Shown: positions 10,901 through 21,145 of the stretch, in pieces
Position numbering within the stretch: position 1 is the stretch's first letter
How the letters are laid out: every line of letters starts with the position of its first letter
Origin: Trichosporon coremiiforme
Taxonomy: Eukaryota > Basidiomycota > Tremellomycetes > Trichosporonales > Trichosporonaceae
Direction: 5' to 3'
Length of the DNA: 64,000 nt
Assembly (NCBI GenBank): GCA_039545355.1
Contig: BCJJ01000007.1
Span: 558,001-622,000, forward strand
Notes under the pieces: model-generated
What the model saw: only the letters and a program-made list of their open reading frames with translations
The model's database searches: none
What the model was told of the DNA's origin: nothing
Program-made: the position numbers and the translations under genes

Positions 10901-13543
10901 CTCGCGCACTTCCTGCTCGGCTTCGACTTCCGGGCCCGTGACCTCGGAATGCAGGACCCGCGTGCGCCCAACTCGCGTCTATCTTGCCTCGGTGTCACGC
11001 TCGAGCAGCTCAGCGACCAGCCGCCTATGATTCAGCTGCACCCGAACCTGGCTTCTAAGAGCGCCCAGCTTCTGTACCAGCTGTTCGCCAACCCGATCAC
11101 CGGCCCCCCGACGATGGCCTACTCCGAGTCATATGAGGCGTTCCCCGCTCGCCAGCTCGCTACCCTCCCCCGCACCTGCCCGCCGGTCATGCGCGACGTT
11201 CCCGGTCTCGGTATCGCCTCGACATACACTGACGAGGTCGAGACCTCTGCCGACGTCCTGGTCGCCTTCCTCGACTACGAGAAGTTCATTCTCTCGACGA
11301 CAGCGCTGCAGACGTTTGCGTTTGATGCTCGTGGCTCGACCTCCAAGTTTATCGCCGAGAACCTGCTCTCCGACGACACGGATGACGAGGACGACCAGCG
11401 CCCGCCGCTGCTCATCGACCTTGTTTCCGCCGTCGACGTCAAGTTCACGGAGGCCGATGCCGGTGACGCGACGCAGAACAAGGTGCTCGAGTTCTTCTCC
11501 TCCTTCAACTTTGACCAGTACAAGCGCCCGGGATCGGAGTGGTACGACGTCGACCTCCTTGGCCGCGCTCTCCGCGCCCAGGGACGCCACCTCGCGCGCC
11601 AGTCTAACCTTGTCCCCTCGTCGGCGCATGCTATGGGCCGCGAGATCGACTACATCCTCCGCCGATTGTCGATCAAGAACCGCGAGACCGAGATCGACAT
11701 CGCCAAGGGCACGTTCCTCACGTCGTGGCTCGAGGTGCTCAAGGTGTCGCTTGTCATGCTGTTCCACAACGTGCCCGAGGACCGCCAGGAGGTGCTCCTG
11801 TTCGAGCTGTTGGATGCCATCCTCGACCGCCTCAGCAACGACCTTGCCCCTGGTGTCCTCGAGGTTCTATGCGAGGCTGTTCTCGTCGCCTTCACCACGC
11901 TCGCCAACGTTCTGTCGGTGTTCGACTCGACCAACCTCCCCATCGACCGGATAGGCGCCACGCTGCTCAAGGTCATCGACGCCGCTGTCAAGCCGGGCAC
12001 GACCGAGAACGCGCGCGGCAACCTGTACGCGGCCGTGTCGCAGTACCTGCAGCTCGTGCCCGAGGACCCCGACCACCCTCTGCACAAGAAGGCCGTCTTC
12101 GTGCTCTCGGCGCGCAAGGACCGCTTCGTCGCCATCATTTGCCGCGACGCGATGGACATGCGCGATGTCTGGAAGACCGAGTGCTACTCGCTTCTCGCCA
12201 GCATCGTCTCCCTTGGCAGCCAGGCGCTCATGACACCGCTGACGCAGGGCGGCTTCCTGCTGCAGTTCGTGCGCAGCATCAAGGACCGCGAGATGGCCCT
12301 GCAGGAGTGTCTCTCGCCCGAGCCGGAGAACCTGCACGCGTATTGGGTGTACGAGTCGAAGATTGCGTTCCTGACCGCGTACGCCGCGACGTCGAAGGGT
12401 GCCGACGACCTGGTCGAGGCGGGCATCTTCGAGGTGCTCGCGACGTGCGGCTTCATTGCGGCGCAGCCATTCAGCGACGATGTCTACTCCGAGGTCTCGG
12501 CTTACGAGACTGTGGAGCGACAGCACAGCGCGCTGATCACGGCTCTACAGCTGCTCGTGCGCATACTGGCCAACCCCACGCGAAGCGGCGTGCAGCACGC
12601 GCTCTCGTTCCTGCACGCACACTGCGAGTCGCTCGTCGTCCTGCTCCGCGAGGACGCAGCCTACATCACGGTGCCCGGTATTGAGGAATCGCGCCTGATC
12701 ATTGCGCTCCTGACCGCCGTTGTCCCTAAGGTGTCGCAGGAGGACCTTTCGAACCCTACCGCTTTCGGAGCGTACCACTACGCCGTGCTCGGTCTCGCCG
12801 CCAAGTTCTTTGACAACTCTTGGGCCGACAACCTTCACGGCGAAACTGAGGGAAGCGCTGCCGCCGCCCTCGGCCTCAACCAGATCATCCTCTCGTACCT
12901 CGTCAAGACGACGTCTAACCTCAAGGCCGGACAGGGTGTGCCCGTGCTCGTGACTGGTGTTGCGCGCGCGCCTGCGCACGGCATGCCCGCCGCTTCGGCC
13001 CCGAGCGTGGGCGAGACGGTCGAGCTCGTCGCTGAACTGGCCGAGGCGGCGCAGGACGTGGGTGCGGCCTACGACGATGTCGCCGAGAAGCTGGCGAGTG
13101 GCGAGGACGCGCCCCGCGTCGACATCCCCGGCATCGAGGGCGAGACGGTGCAGGAGCTGCACGACGCGTTCGCCATCCGCCTCAACATGATTAACAGTGA
13201 GTCTCCCCTGCCTCTCTTCACTCCAGCTACCTCCGCCCCTTCACCAGCTAACATTGCAGACATGATTGAGGAGGCCCTCCTGCTCATCTGGAGGCACATG
13301 CTGTACTACGCGAGCGAGACGAGCCCTGTCCGTCCCGAGGGCCTCAGTGCCAGCCTGGCAGTCAGCAAGGCGCTGAACGCGACTGCGGGCGGAACGAGCG
13401 GAAAGGCGCTGCAGCGCGCCGCCGCCTCGCTCCGTGGCGTCCTCGACCGCCTGGACGTCGTCATGGAGCGCGACGGCGAGGATGCGTACGGCAAGATGCT
13501 GGTGCGGAGGCTGAGGGAGCTGTGCGCCGGCCTGGTCGAGTAG
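7966..13543 (+). CDS. NUP192: Nucleoporin Nup192/Nup205
   Basis: Large inner-ring scaffold nucleoporin, a superhelical alpha-solenoid that binds Nic96/Nup93 and Nup53 in the pore complex. Three exons, 7966-8901, 8942-13196 and 13260-13543, give 1824 residues, typical for Nup192/Nup205. Recognition comes from its length, the all-helical Leu-rich sequence, the N-terminal block WDPSLFTELQHLL and the stretch EKWAVPPLQEAARLHWSLFY just after the first intron. An acidic patch (DDTDDEDD) lies near residue 1130. The last intron is 63 nt, a multiple of three, and has no stop, so an unspliced reading is also open; the GTGAGT donor and CTAAC branch argue for splicing. Codon use is strongly biased to C/G third positions. 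Confidence 0.88.
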
Positions 13544-13910
13544 GATTCGAGCGGGTAGCGCAAAAGTGGATCAAGACGCAAGTAGTAGAGAGCATGAGAG
13601 AGTAGAGTGTACGGAGCCGTTCTGCATGAGGAAGACGGAAGATCGAATAGTAGATAATATCGTGATTCTACAAGTGATACTCGATAGATGTAACAATTGA
13701 CCTTACACCCATACACATCTGTGCACGTCACACTCAGCACGTCTGGACCATCGGCTGCGATATCTTGGGTCGCTCGGTGCCTCGGCGCAGTGATCGTCAT
13801 CGCGATCGGTACGCGGGTGGGTCGAATAAGATCCCCACAACTGACGTCCCTAGATGCTACGTCAATACTCCTGACCACCAGCTGCGATACTCCTCAACCA
13901 CTCATTCACC
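13544..13910. other. Intergenic region NUP192 to CAP
   Basis: This 367-base stretch holds the NUP192 3' end and the CAP promoter (same orientation). It includes an AT-richer patch near 13640-13700 that could serve in 3' end formation. Nothing specific is recognised. Confidence 0.45.
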
Positions 13911-15895
13911 ATGGCACAGGCGCAACAGCCCCAGGGCCTTCACTCCTTGAGCACGATCATGTGAGTATGACTGGGGGTTACTGTTTGAGCCGCGAGCTCC
14001 GTGGGGACGGTCGGAGTGGGGCTCATGACGCATCGGACGTCGTTCGACGCGGCGGAGCAGCAGGTGGAGGTCGAAGCTAGGAGGGTCGAACACAGCTGAC
14101 AACGCAGTAAGCGACTCGAGGGTGAGTAACAGTATCTCGCAGAGCACCGAAGTGTTTTCTCCTCGCACCTACCTCGACGCGGCAGCGCAGAGCCAAGCCG
14201 CTCGGATGATCGTACCGCTTGGCCGTAGCCCCAAGCGACCACCAGCAGCCTAAAATCGCGTGCTCTAGCTAACATGCAGCCGTAACCTCGCGTCTCGAGG
14301 ACGTCGCCGTTTCACAGCAGTCTCTCGGACCCTCGGCTTCGCTCCGCTCCCCGACTGGATCTCAACACGACTCTCTCGCTGGCATTGTGGCTCCAGGCGC
14401 CGCTGGAGCCGCGGCCGGTGCTGCTGCCGGTGTCGCTGCCGCGAGCGGATCCGGTGGAGCCCCTGCCCCTCCCCCGCCGCCGCCCCCGCCTCCAGCTCCG
14501 GCCCAGGAGGAGGTCCAGGACACGCCTGCGACCAAGGCGTACGACGATGAGATCGGCGGTGCGCTTGCCGAGTTCCTCGACAACGCCAAGAAGGTCGGCG
14601 GCCCCGTTGAGGAGCACGTGAGTTCACAGAGCCTCAACATCAACTGACTCCAGTCCGCTCTCGTGAAGCCGCTCGTCGATGCGCAGCTCGAGTTCCTGCG
14701 CATGGCGTCCCAGCACCAGAAGCCCGGCTCGATGGAGGCGTTTGCACCTCTCCTGAAACCGCAGGCTGACGCAATTGGCGCGATCATGGAGGCGAAGGAC
14801 AAGCTCGGCCGCGGAAAGGAGGGACGCGAGTGGGGCGCGGCCTTCAGCGTTCTCTCTGAGGGCGCGCCGGCCTGGGGATGGGTGCAGGTCGAGCCTGCGC
14901 CCGCACCGTATGTGGGCGAGATGAAGAACGCGGCGCAGTTCTGGGTCGACCGCGTCATCAAGCAGTTCAAGGAGACGAACCCCGATGCTCTTGCTTGGGC
15001 GCGCTCGTTCTCGTCCCTCGTCGACAGCCTCCAGAAGTATGTCAAGCAGTGGCACACGACCGGCGTCGTCTGGAACCCCAAGGGATCGCCTGCCCCCGAC
15101 TCGCTGCCTCCTCCTGGAGCTGCGCCGGCTGCTCCCCCTCCCCCACCTCCTGCCCCTGCTGCCCCGGCTCCCTCCAGCGCAAGCTCCGGCGGCGGTGGCG
15201 GCCACGCCGCCCTCCTCGCGTCGCTGAACAAGGGCGGCGCCATTACCTCGGGCCTGAAGAAGGTCGACCCCTCGCAGCAGACGCACAAGAACCCCGAGCT
15301 CCGTGCCGCTGGAACGGTTCCCGAGCGCTCCGTGTCCCCGTCCAAGCGACAGGGTCCCCCCGTCAAGGCGAAGCCTGCCGGCTTCTCCCGCGCCCCCGCC
15401 GCTCCGGCGAAGAAGCCGCCCAAGCTCGAGCTCGAGGGCAACAAGTGGGCAGTCGACAACCAGGAGGACGCGCGCAACCTCGAGATCACCGACACGGCGC
15501 TGCATCACACGGTGCACCTGTTCAACTGCAAGAACATCGTCCTGCGCGTGCACGGCAAGATCAATGCGCTCACAATGGTGAACTGCAAAAAGACCTCTGT
15601 CGTGCTCGACAGCGTCGTCTCCAGCGTCAGCGTCACAAGCTCGCCGTCCTTCGAGGTTCAGATCACGGGCATGTGCCCCACGGTCCAGGTCGACACGACG
15701 GATAGCGGCAACATCTTCCTGAGCAAGGAGTGCATGGACACGGTCGAGGTCGTCACGTCCAAGACGTCCGCGCTCAACATCTCCATCCCTGCCGGCGAGG
15801 AGGGGGACTTTGTCGAGCGCCCCGTGCCCGAGCAGATGAGGAGTCGCGTCGTCAATGGCAAGCTCATCACGGAGATTGTGGAGCATGCCGGTTGA
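13911..15895 (+). CDS. SRV2: Adenylyl cyclase-associated protein (CAP/Srv2)
   Basis: CAP links Ras/cAMP signalling to actin: the N-terminal part binds adenylyl cyclase and cofilin-actin, the C-terminal beta-barrel (CARP) binds ADP-G-actin. Four exons, 13911-13960, 14108-14121, 14280-14617 and 14654-15895, splice to 547 residues. The 14-nt exon 2 supplies part of the family hallmark KRLEAVTSRLE, so it is certain. Domains in order: RLE oligomerisation motif (about 18-30), polyproline stretch (about 75-90), helical HFD domain (about 135-290, with WVDRVIKQFKETNP), second proline-rich linker with a WH2-like segment (about 340-395), then the CARP beta-helix to the end (NCKNIVLRVHGKINALTMVNCKK). Introns 1 and 2 (147 and 158 nt) are long for this genome. 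Confidence 0.95.
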
Positions 15896-16281
15896 GCGAG
15901 CGACGAGCGAAGCGAGTCGCGTGCGGGGTTCGCCGTGCATATGCCGGTAGGCCGCGAGTAGACACGAGTGTCCAGTATAGCAATCATAGAAGTCTAGGGC
16001 GTAACGAAGATGCATCTCTGACCGTAGCTAGGTGCTGCTTCGACAACGGCCAACTTGCCAAGGCAGGAGCTGACGCTGTCGAGATAGGCGTGGAAGTACG
16101 GCGAGTGGACGGGGCGCAGTGCTTCGAGACGATCGGGCGAGAGGGGAAGTCCAGTCGGGGTGACAAAGCGACTCAACTCCCCTCGACTTTGTCCATTTAC
16201 CATACTCTCACTCCCGCTACGTCTCATAAACACCTGCACGGCCCGAGGCGAGCTTCCTTTGGCGACCTGAGCTGACAGCAG
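15896..16281. other. CAP 3' flank and upstream part of the micro-exon locus
   Basis: About 390 bases follow the CAP stop. The final part, 16248-16281, looks like a 34-nt intron with a GC rather than GT donor (GCGAGCTTCC) and the usual AGCTGACAGCAG end. No start codon for the following micro-exon gene could be fixed here. Confidence 0.35.
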
Positions 16282-17520
16282 CGCAATGTGGGCTCGGGAT
16301 CCAGTGGCGTGAAGGTTGGAGCGGTTAGCTCGAGATTTGGCGGCCTTTGAGCTGACTGCAGACACGAGTGGACTTGAGGACCGCCGGTCGAGAGCTGGCC
16401 TCAGCTCGAAGGCTCGCTCCAGTCCGACATAGTGAGCTGACGATGTAAACTGGAGCTGACCCCAGTATGTCTCGACTCAGGATGCCTACTCGCGTTTGAG
16501 GTGGGACAAAGCTGGAAGAGTGGTGGGACAAGTGAGCTTCAACCCAGGGCACACGTAGCTAACATCAGTCGAGCGATTGACAGTGGTCTGGTCGCGCCCG
16601 CGTCCCAGGTATGACGGCTTGCAATACGTCGGGGCTACAGCTGATGGCAGTGTTGCGTCCTGATCCTGGGCCAAAAGGAGGTCAATGTGGTACGAGGACC
16701 GTGAGCTGGCGGGCACCACGAAAGACTAGCCAACTGCAGCCCTCGACTGTGGCGGTAAGCTTTTCACACCGTGGCTAGCTAATGACAGTTGCGGATCGAT
16801 GGTGCGTTCGTCGTGAGCTTAAGGTCGCCCGCCAGCAGTGATATCAGTGTGCAAATCTGGCGCTGGTGAGAGGGTAAGCTACATCACTACGTCGCTCGGA
16901 CGACAGGCTGACCCCAGTTTTGTCGTGAGCTGGACAGCGGACCTGCAGCTGATATCCAGCGACGTGAGGAAGGGTGATTGACAGGCTGAGGGAGCGATAT
17001 GGAGCTAACCACAGTCTGCGCGAAGGCTCTGCAGCTGATCTCAGTCAGGAAAGAAACGGGAGTAAGTGGTAAGCTTCACAATGGCCTTCCTCCTAGCTGA
17101 TAGCAGCACCTGCAACCCGTGTTCTGTGAGCTGAGCGAATGTCCCCTTCCAGCTGACCCCAGTGAGTTCCAGGCACGAGGAGTAAGCTGTGTGCCCTTGC
17201 GTGATCTGACACTCAGCTATCTGTGAGCTTCACGTCCCCTAGGCTAGCTGACCGCAGAGTGTGACGAAGTGAGCTGCCAGCTTCGCCGCTTGAGCTAATC
17301 CCAGGCATTGTAGATGGTACTGGATGTGGTGAGCTGTCATGGTAGTTCACCAGCTCCTCGGCTTCGGTGGCACAGTTGCGTACGATGACAGGCCAAATGG
17401 ATCACGGACAGACGGCAGGCCAGGGAGGAGTGAGTGAGCTTTCGAAGCTCCGAGGGCTTAGCTCATTCCAGCTTCGAGACGAGCTTGGCAGTGACAACTA
17501 TGGAGTCTGATGTGGACTGA
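16282..17520 (+). CDS. Micro-exon gene, plus strand (partial model, unknown product)
   Basis: Unrecognised intron-dense gene. Eighteen exons follow splice consensus: 16282-16323, 16362-16431, 16466-16531, 16569-16608, 16678-16700, 16740-16754, 16789-16812, 16848-16873, 16918-16924, 16960-16963, 17015-17061, 17107-17125, 17163-17181, 17217-17222, 17258-17268, 17305-17328, 17392-17433 and 17472-17520. Introns are mostly 34-45 nt with GTGAGCT/GTAAGCT donors and AGCTGAC or AGCTAAC before CAG. Joined, they give 178 codons with only the final TGA as stop, while the unspliced plus strand has no long ORF. Two sites have competing splice choices (acceptor 16650 or 16677; donor 17062 or 17069), and another partly open frame exists. 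The start codon is not located, and TGA may not be the true end. The middle of the product is Cys-rich. A spliced non-coding RNA is the alternative. Confidence 0.45.
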
Positions 17521-18245
17521 CATCCTGCGCCGAGAACTGATACCGGCGCGCAACGAGGTAAGCTACGAGGTTACAAACCAGCTAACGCCAGTTGTACGCC
17601 ACTCCATGTTCTTTGCCCTTGTTGGGTGAGGTGAAATCGCTGTCGAAGCACATCCCAGATTTACCTGTCCTGCCTTTCGCCGAAGAACCACCCAACAATA
17701 GAAACGGCGCGTAAGCTTCTTGTATTGTAGTGAGAGGCGAACCCAGACTGGGGTTGGGGAACTGGCAAGGACGTAAGCTAAGGCGTCTGGGGGTTGAGCT
17801 GACCCCAGGCTTCATGGATCATGTTAAGCTGTTTCGCTGTGCGTCTATAGCTGATCCACAGTTCCTTCACCGGAGGTAGGCTTGGATGCTTTCGCAGGAG
17901 CTGACCGCAGCGGACAGTATGGCACGCCAGCTATCCACCGCAGGAGAAGCTGACCGCAAGCGTGAGTTCGGTGAGTCGTTTGGTAGAGAGCAACCCACGT
18001 GCCGGACGGTTAGCTGCTCTGAACTTGTCCTTAGCTAATCTCAAGGTGATACACGATGCAAACGGGTACGCTCAGGCTCTTGCGAACGATGGGTAGCCGC
18101 AGCTGGCTGGGTGACGTGAGCCGTCTCACGCTGATGGAAGAGCTGGAAGGGCGAAGGAATAACAGGTAGGCTAGATCCCGAGCCTCCTCGATGTTAGCTC
18201 ATGCCATTCCAGACATCTCTCAGCATTCAGTCCGGTGAGTCTGCT
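17521..18245 (+). other. Continuation of the intron-like array, no frame assigned
   Basis: Further intron-like units on the plus strand follow the tentative stop, for example 17558-17591, 17773-17808, 17823-17861 and 17876-17910 (34-39 nt), separating candidate exons such as 17809-17822 and 17862-17875 (14 nt each). Near 17911-17970 one unit appears to end in CCGCAAG instead of CCGCAG, hinting at a changed acceptor. The pattern fades after about 18240. These could be more exons of the gene to the left, a second gene, or decaying copies. Confidence 0.45.
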
Positions 18246-18431
18246 CATGCGGTGCTTGAGAGTAGAGAACAAGCGCTGTAAAGATCGCCTCAACCCGGTT
18301 GGTGGCACTCAATCGGGACCTCCACCCCTCCACCCCTCACCACCCTCGGACACCTCACATCCCCATTCGACACTCTTCTCCAAGCCTCAGCGGCAATAAA
18401 ACAGACCTCGAAGCATCGGTGATGCAAAAGA

Positions 18432-18515
18432 CTGCCCCACACGGGCTCGAACCGTGGACCTCGGAGTATGTTATGGATAACAGCTCCACGCGCTAGCCAA
18501 CTGAGCCATAGGGCA
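18432..18515 (-). tRNA. tRNA-Asn (GTT), with a 10-nt intron, copy 1
   Basis: An 84-nt cloverleaf reads on the minus strand from 18515. The acceptor arms TGCCCTA and TGGGGCA pair, the D-loop has AGTTGG, and the T arm CACGG-TTCGAGC-CCGTG is perfect. The anticodon stem TGGAG/CTCCG encloses a 17-nt loop, which resolves to anticodon GTT plus a 10-nt intron after position 37. The anticodon pairs with AAC in the intron (hairpin TGTTAT-CC-ATAACA), as expected for tRNA introns cut by the Sen endonuclease. The discriminator base is G, as in eukaryotic tRNA-Asn. A TTTT pol III stop follows (18426-18429). One mismatch lies in the D stem. Confidence 0.85.
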
Positions 18516-18825
18516 GTTACGTAACCATGTTTGGCTGGTGGCAGTCGGCCGCCGTCGCTAATAACTGACTCTGCCATCTCTGTTCCTCGTTGTCTCTCGC
18601 TTATGTGTGAGGAGCTCTTGGGGGGTTGAAAGCAGCGAATGGACTTTAGGTCTCTGTAAGTCACAGTCGTCAACCAACTGATAACCCAAAACTCTGAGGC
18701 GGGACAACTTGCCGTCGCCACGCCATGAGACAACCACCTCTTTCCGCTGTTCCCGTCCTGTTCATCTCCCCTAAGCTCAAAGAACGTCGTCGCTACCTCA
18801 TTCGCAAACGCAACATGCAAAAGAA
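18516..18825. other. Spacer between the two tRNA-Asn genes
   Basis: This 310-base spacer contains no ORF of note. The intron-end pattern of the arrays is not obvious inside it. It should contain the 5' flank of tRNA copy 1. Confidence 0.4.
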
Positions 18826-18909
18826 CTGCCCCACACGGGCTCGAACCGTGGACCTCGGAGTATGTTAAGAATAACAGCTCCACGCGCTAGCCAACTGAGC
18901 CATAGGGCA
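18826..18909 (-). tRNA. tRNA-Asn (GTT), with a 10-nt intron, copy 2
   Basis: Identical to copy 1 in the mature part; it reads on the minus strand from 18909. The intron differs in sequence but still forms the anticodon-intron hairpin (TGTTA-TTCT-TAACA), so the pairing is kept while the loop has changed. A TTTT pol III stop follows (18819-18822). The tail ATGCAAAAG is shared with copy 1 (plus-strand sense), so the duplication included some 3' flank. Confidence 0.85.
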
Positions 18910-18980
18910 GATATGCTCGTCGAAAGGACGGACACGGGAGCGCTCCGGCGCGCCTGGGCAAGCTGAGGTCCAACTTTCGA

Positions 18981-19016
18981 TGGTAAGCTGGACTGGCCGT
19001 CCGTTCGAGCTGATGC
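18981..19016 (+). other. Isolated intron-like unit beyond the tRNA pair
   Basis: A 36-nt unit with GTAAGCT at its left end and AGCTGATGCAG at its right end matches the array consensus. It stands alone 70 bases past the second tRNA, suggesting that the array once spanned, or still spans, the tRNA genes. Confidence 0.35.
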
Positions 19017-19112
19017 AGATGCCTGCTTAGACCAGTTGTTGTGAGTGAAGTGGACGAAACTTGGAACTTCGGTACTTCTCATCTTCATGCTTGATGTACT
19101 TCTGATGCACTT

Positions 19113-21145
19113 CTACAGCCTCGCCTTGGCCTTGACGCCCTTCATGCGTCCCTGCTTTTCCCATGCGTCGAGAACGACCTTCTTCACCTCGTTCTTGAGC
19201 ACTTTGTTCGTTGCGCCACGCGCTGGGATCAGCCCTGAACCCTCAGTGATACTTACGCAACTCGTCGAACACGACGCAGATGACTGGGCGAGCAGGGTAT
19301 CGCAGCCTTGCGTCCGCAAAGTCGATGATCTCCTGCGGGCTGACGACCTGACCTGGCGCCAGCTCGACGGCGATTCCGACCAGTTCGCCGAGCACCTCAT
19401 CCGGCACGGCTACGGCCGCAACGCACGCCATGCGCTCATCCTGGCTCACGACGTACTCGACCTCAGCGCTGGCAATGTTCTCACCGCCGCGGATGATCAT
19501 GTCCTTCGCTAACTGTCAGCACCGAACACCACCTGCAACCCACCCCTATCGCGAATCCAGAGGTCGCCGTCCTCGTCAATGAAGCCCATGTCGCCCGTGT
19601 CGAGCCAGCCGTCCTCGTTGATGGCCTCCACGTTAGCCTTGGGGTTGTTGTAATATCCCTTCAGCATGTTAGAGCCGCGCGCCTCGATGATACCGAAACC
19701 TCGGGTGGGGAGCACTGCCCTCGTCTCCGGGTCGACGATACGAATCTCGTTGATCGGCATCGGGGGGCCGACAGCCTCGGGCTTGTTGACGTAGTCTGGG
19801 CCGCAGAAACCGACATGCATCGCGCTGAGCTCCGTCATGCCCCACGAGTGTGTCCTAACTGTCAGCATTACCTCATTCAAGACAGTGGAGCAACTCACGG
19901 CATAGCTCCGGGCCAGCGCTTAACGAGATCTCCAGCAAGGCGGGTCGGCGGCGGCGCGCCGCCGTATGAGAAGCGGTTGAACACCCAGTCCTTCGGCAGA
20001 TCGGGGGACTGGAGCACACTCTGCACGACAGCAGGCACACCGCCGAGGAACTGGACGTTGTTCGCCACAATCAGCCTCACGGCCTCCGGCACGCTCCAGC
20101 GACGCATAAAGACAGCCTTGGTGCCGGACGCATACTGCGCGATGAAGCCGCCGCACAGCGCCGTGACGTGGAACAGGGGCGTAGCCATCAGGAGGCTCTG
20201 CTGTTGAGGCGGAGGGGTGTCCATTAGCTCCATGACCTCGTTCAGCGTGCGTCCGTTACGCAGCAGAGCGCGCGCCATGATCAGAGGCGAGGTTTGGAGC
20301 ATGTGCAGCGCCGCACGGTGCGAGAGCAGCACGCCTTTGGGCATGCTCGTCGTGCCCGAGGTGAAGGCAATGAAGGCGTCCGAGTCGGCATCGTGACCCT
20401 CAAGACCGACGCCGGTGTCGATGTCACTCACTGTCTGCGGGGCAGCAGGCTTGAAGCCTGAGATCTCCTGCACACCCGCCTGTGCCGCGGCGGGGAGGTG
20501 CTTCACGCTACTCCAGCACCAGATGGGGCCGACGCCCTTCGCCTTGAGCTCCGCAGCGAGGGGACCGATCTCGCCCGCCATAACCTCCTCGACGAGCACA
20601 AACTTGGGTTCAGTCAGGGCGAGGCAGTGCACCTGTGCCTCCGCCGTTAGAGTCGCGTTCAGGAGCACGCCGTTGACGCCGAGCAGCTGCAGCGCGATGA
20701 AGGCGATGACCCAGTCGGCGGAGTTGTTGCCGCCCAGCGCGACTTTGTCCCCAACCTTGACGCCGCGCTCACGCAGGATGCCCGCCAGCGCCAGGGCGCG
20801 GTCGTAGACTTGCTGGAAGGTGAGCTCCTCGCGCGCGTAGAAGTGGGCCGGTAGAGGGATTGGCGAGGAGACAACAACGCGGTCGGCGAACTTGCGCGTG
20901 CCGTCTTGCAGGAGGCGGCGGAAGGTCTCCGGCAGCTGCACGTCAGCGAAGGTTGAAGGGTGGAGGAGGACTCACGTTCTTATACACCTTCTGCCGCCTG
21001 CCTGCGAGCATCATCTCCTCCACTGGGAACATCCCGTCGGGCCCGCAGAGGAGTGCGTCGCCTGGTTGTTAGCGATGGACTTAGAGCAGAACCTACACTC
21101 CTCAATGGTCATTGCTGGCACCCACTTGGTGCTTGTCGTGTTCAT
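19113..21145 (-). CDS. Acyl-CoA synthetase / AMP-dependent ligase, probably peroxisomal
   Basis: ANL-superfamily ligase that should form an acyl-AMP and then an acyl-CoA thioester. Six exons (21097-21145, 20976-21061, 19899-20935, 19544-19854, 19257-19508, 19113-19222) close in frame to 614 residues. Visible motifs: the P-loop FTSGTTSMPKG (A3), the adenine-site region FSYGGAP, SWGMTE (A5), GWLDTGDMGF (A7), the hinge DRAKDMIIRGGENI (A8) and the catalytic lysine block NKVLKNEV (A10). The C-terminus is ARL, a permitted PTS1 variant, suggesting peroxisomal import. The family resembles fungal long/medium-chain or 4-coumarate-type ligases; the substrate cannot be deduced. The first donor is GTAGGT, chosen because it gives phase agreement and a conserved N-terminus. 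Confidence 0.9.

Noticed and set aside
13197..13259. In-frame stretch in NUP192 read as coding
   Set aside because: A GTGAGT donor, CTAAC branch site and CAG acceptor with 63-nt spacing mark an intron, and the stretch is Pro/Ser-rich unlike its surround.
16466..16700. Alternative frame for the plus micro-exon gene using acceptors at 16593 and 16650
   Set aside because: It is also open for about 110 codons, but needs a non-consensus acceptor and breaks against the upstream exons. Kept only as a note of uncertainty.
18290..18883. 197-codon minus-strand ORF
   Set aside because: It runs through the first tRNA-Asn gene, which explains part of the openness; a second ORF at 18798-19088 runs through the other tRNA in the same way.
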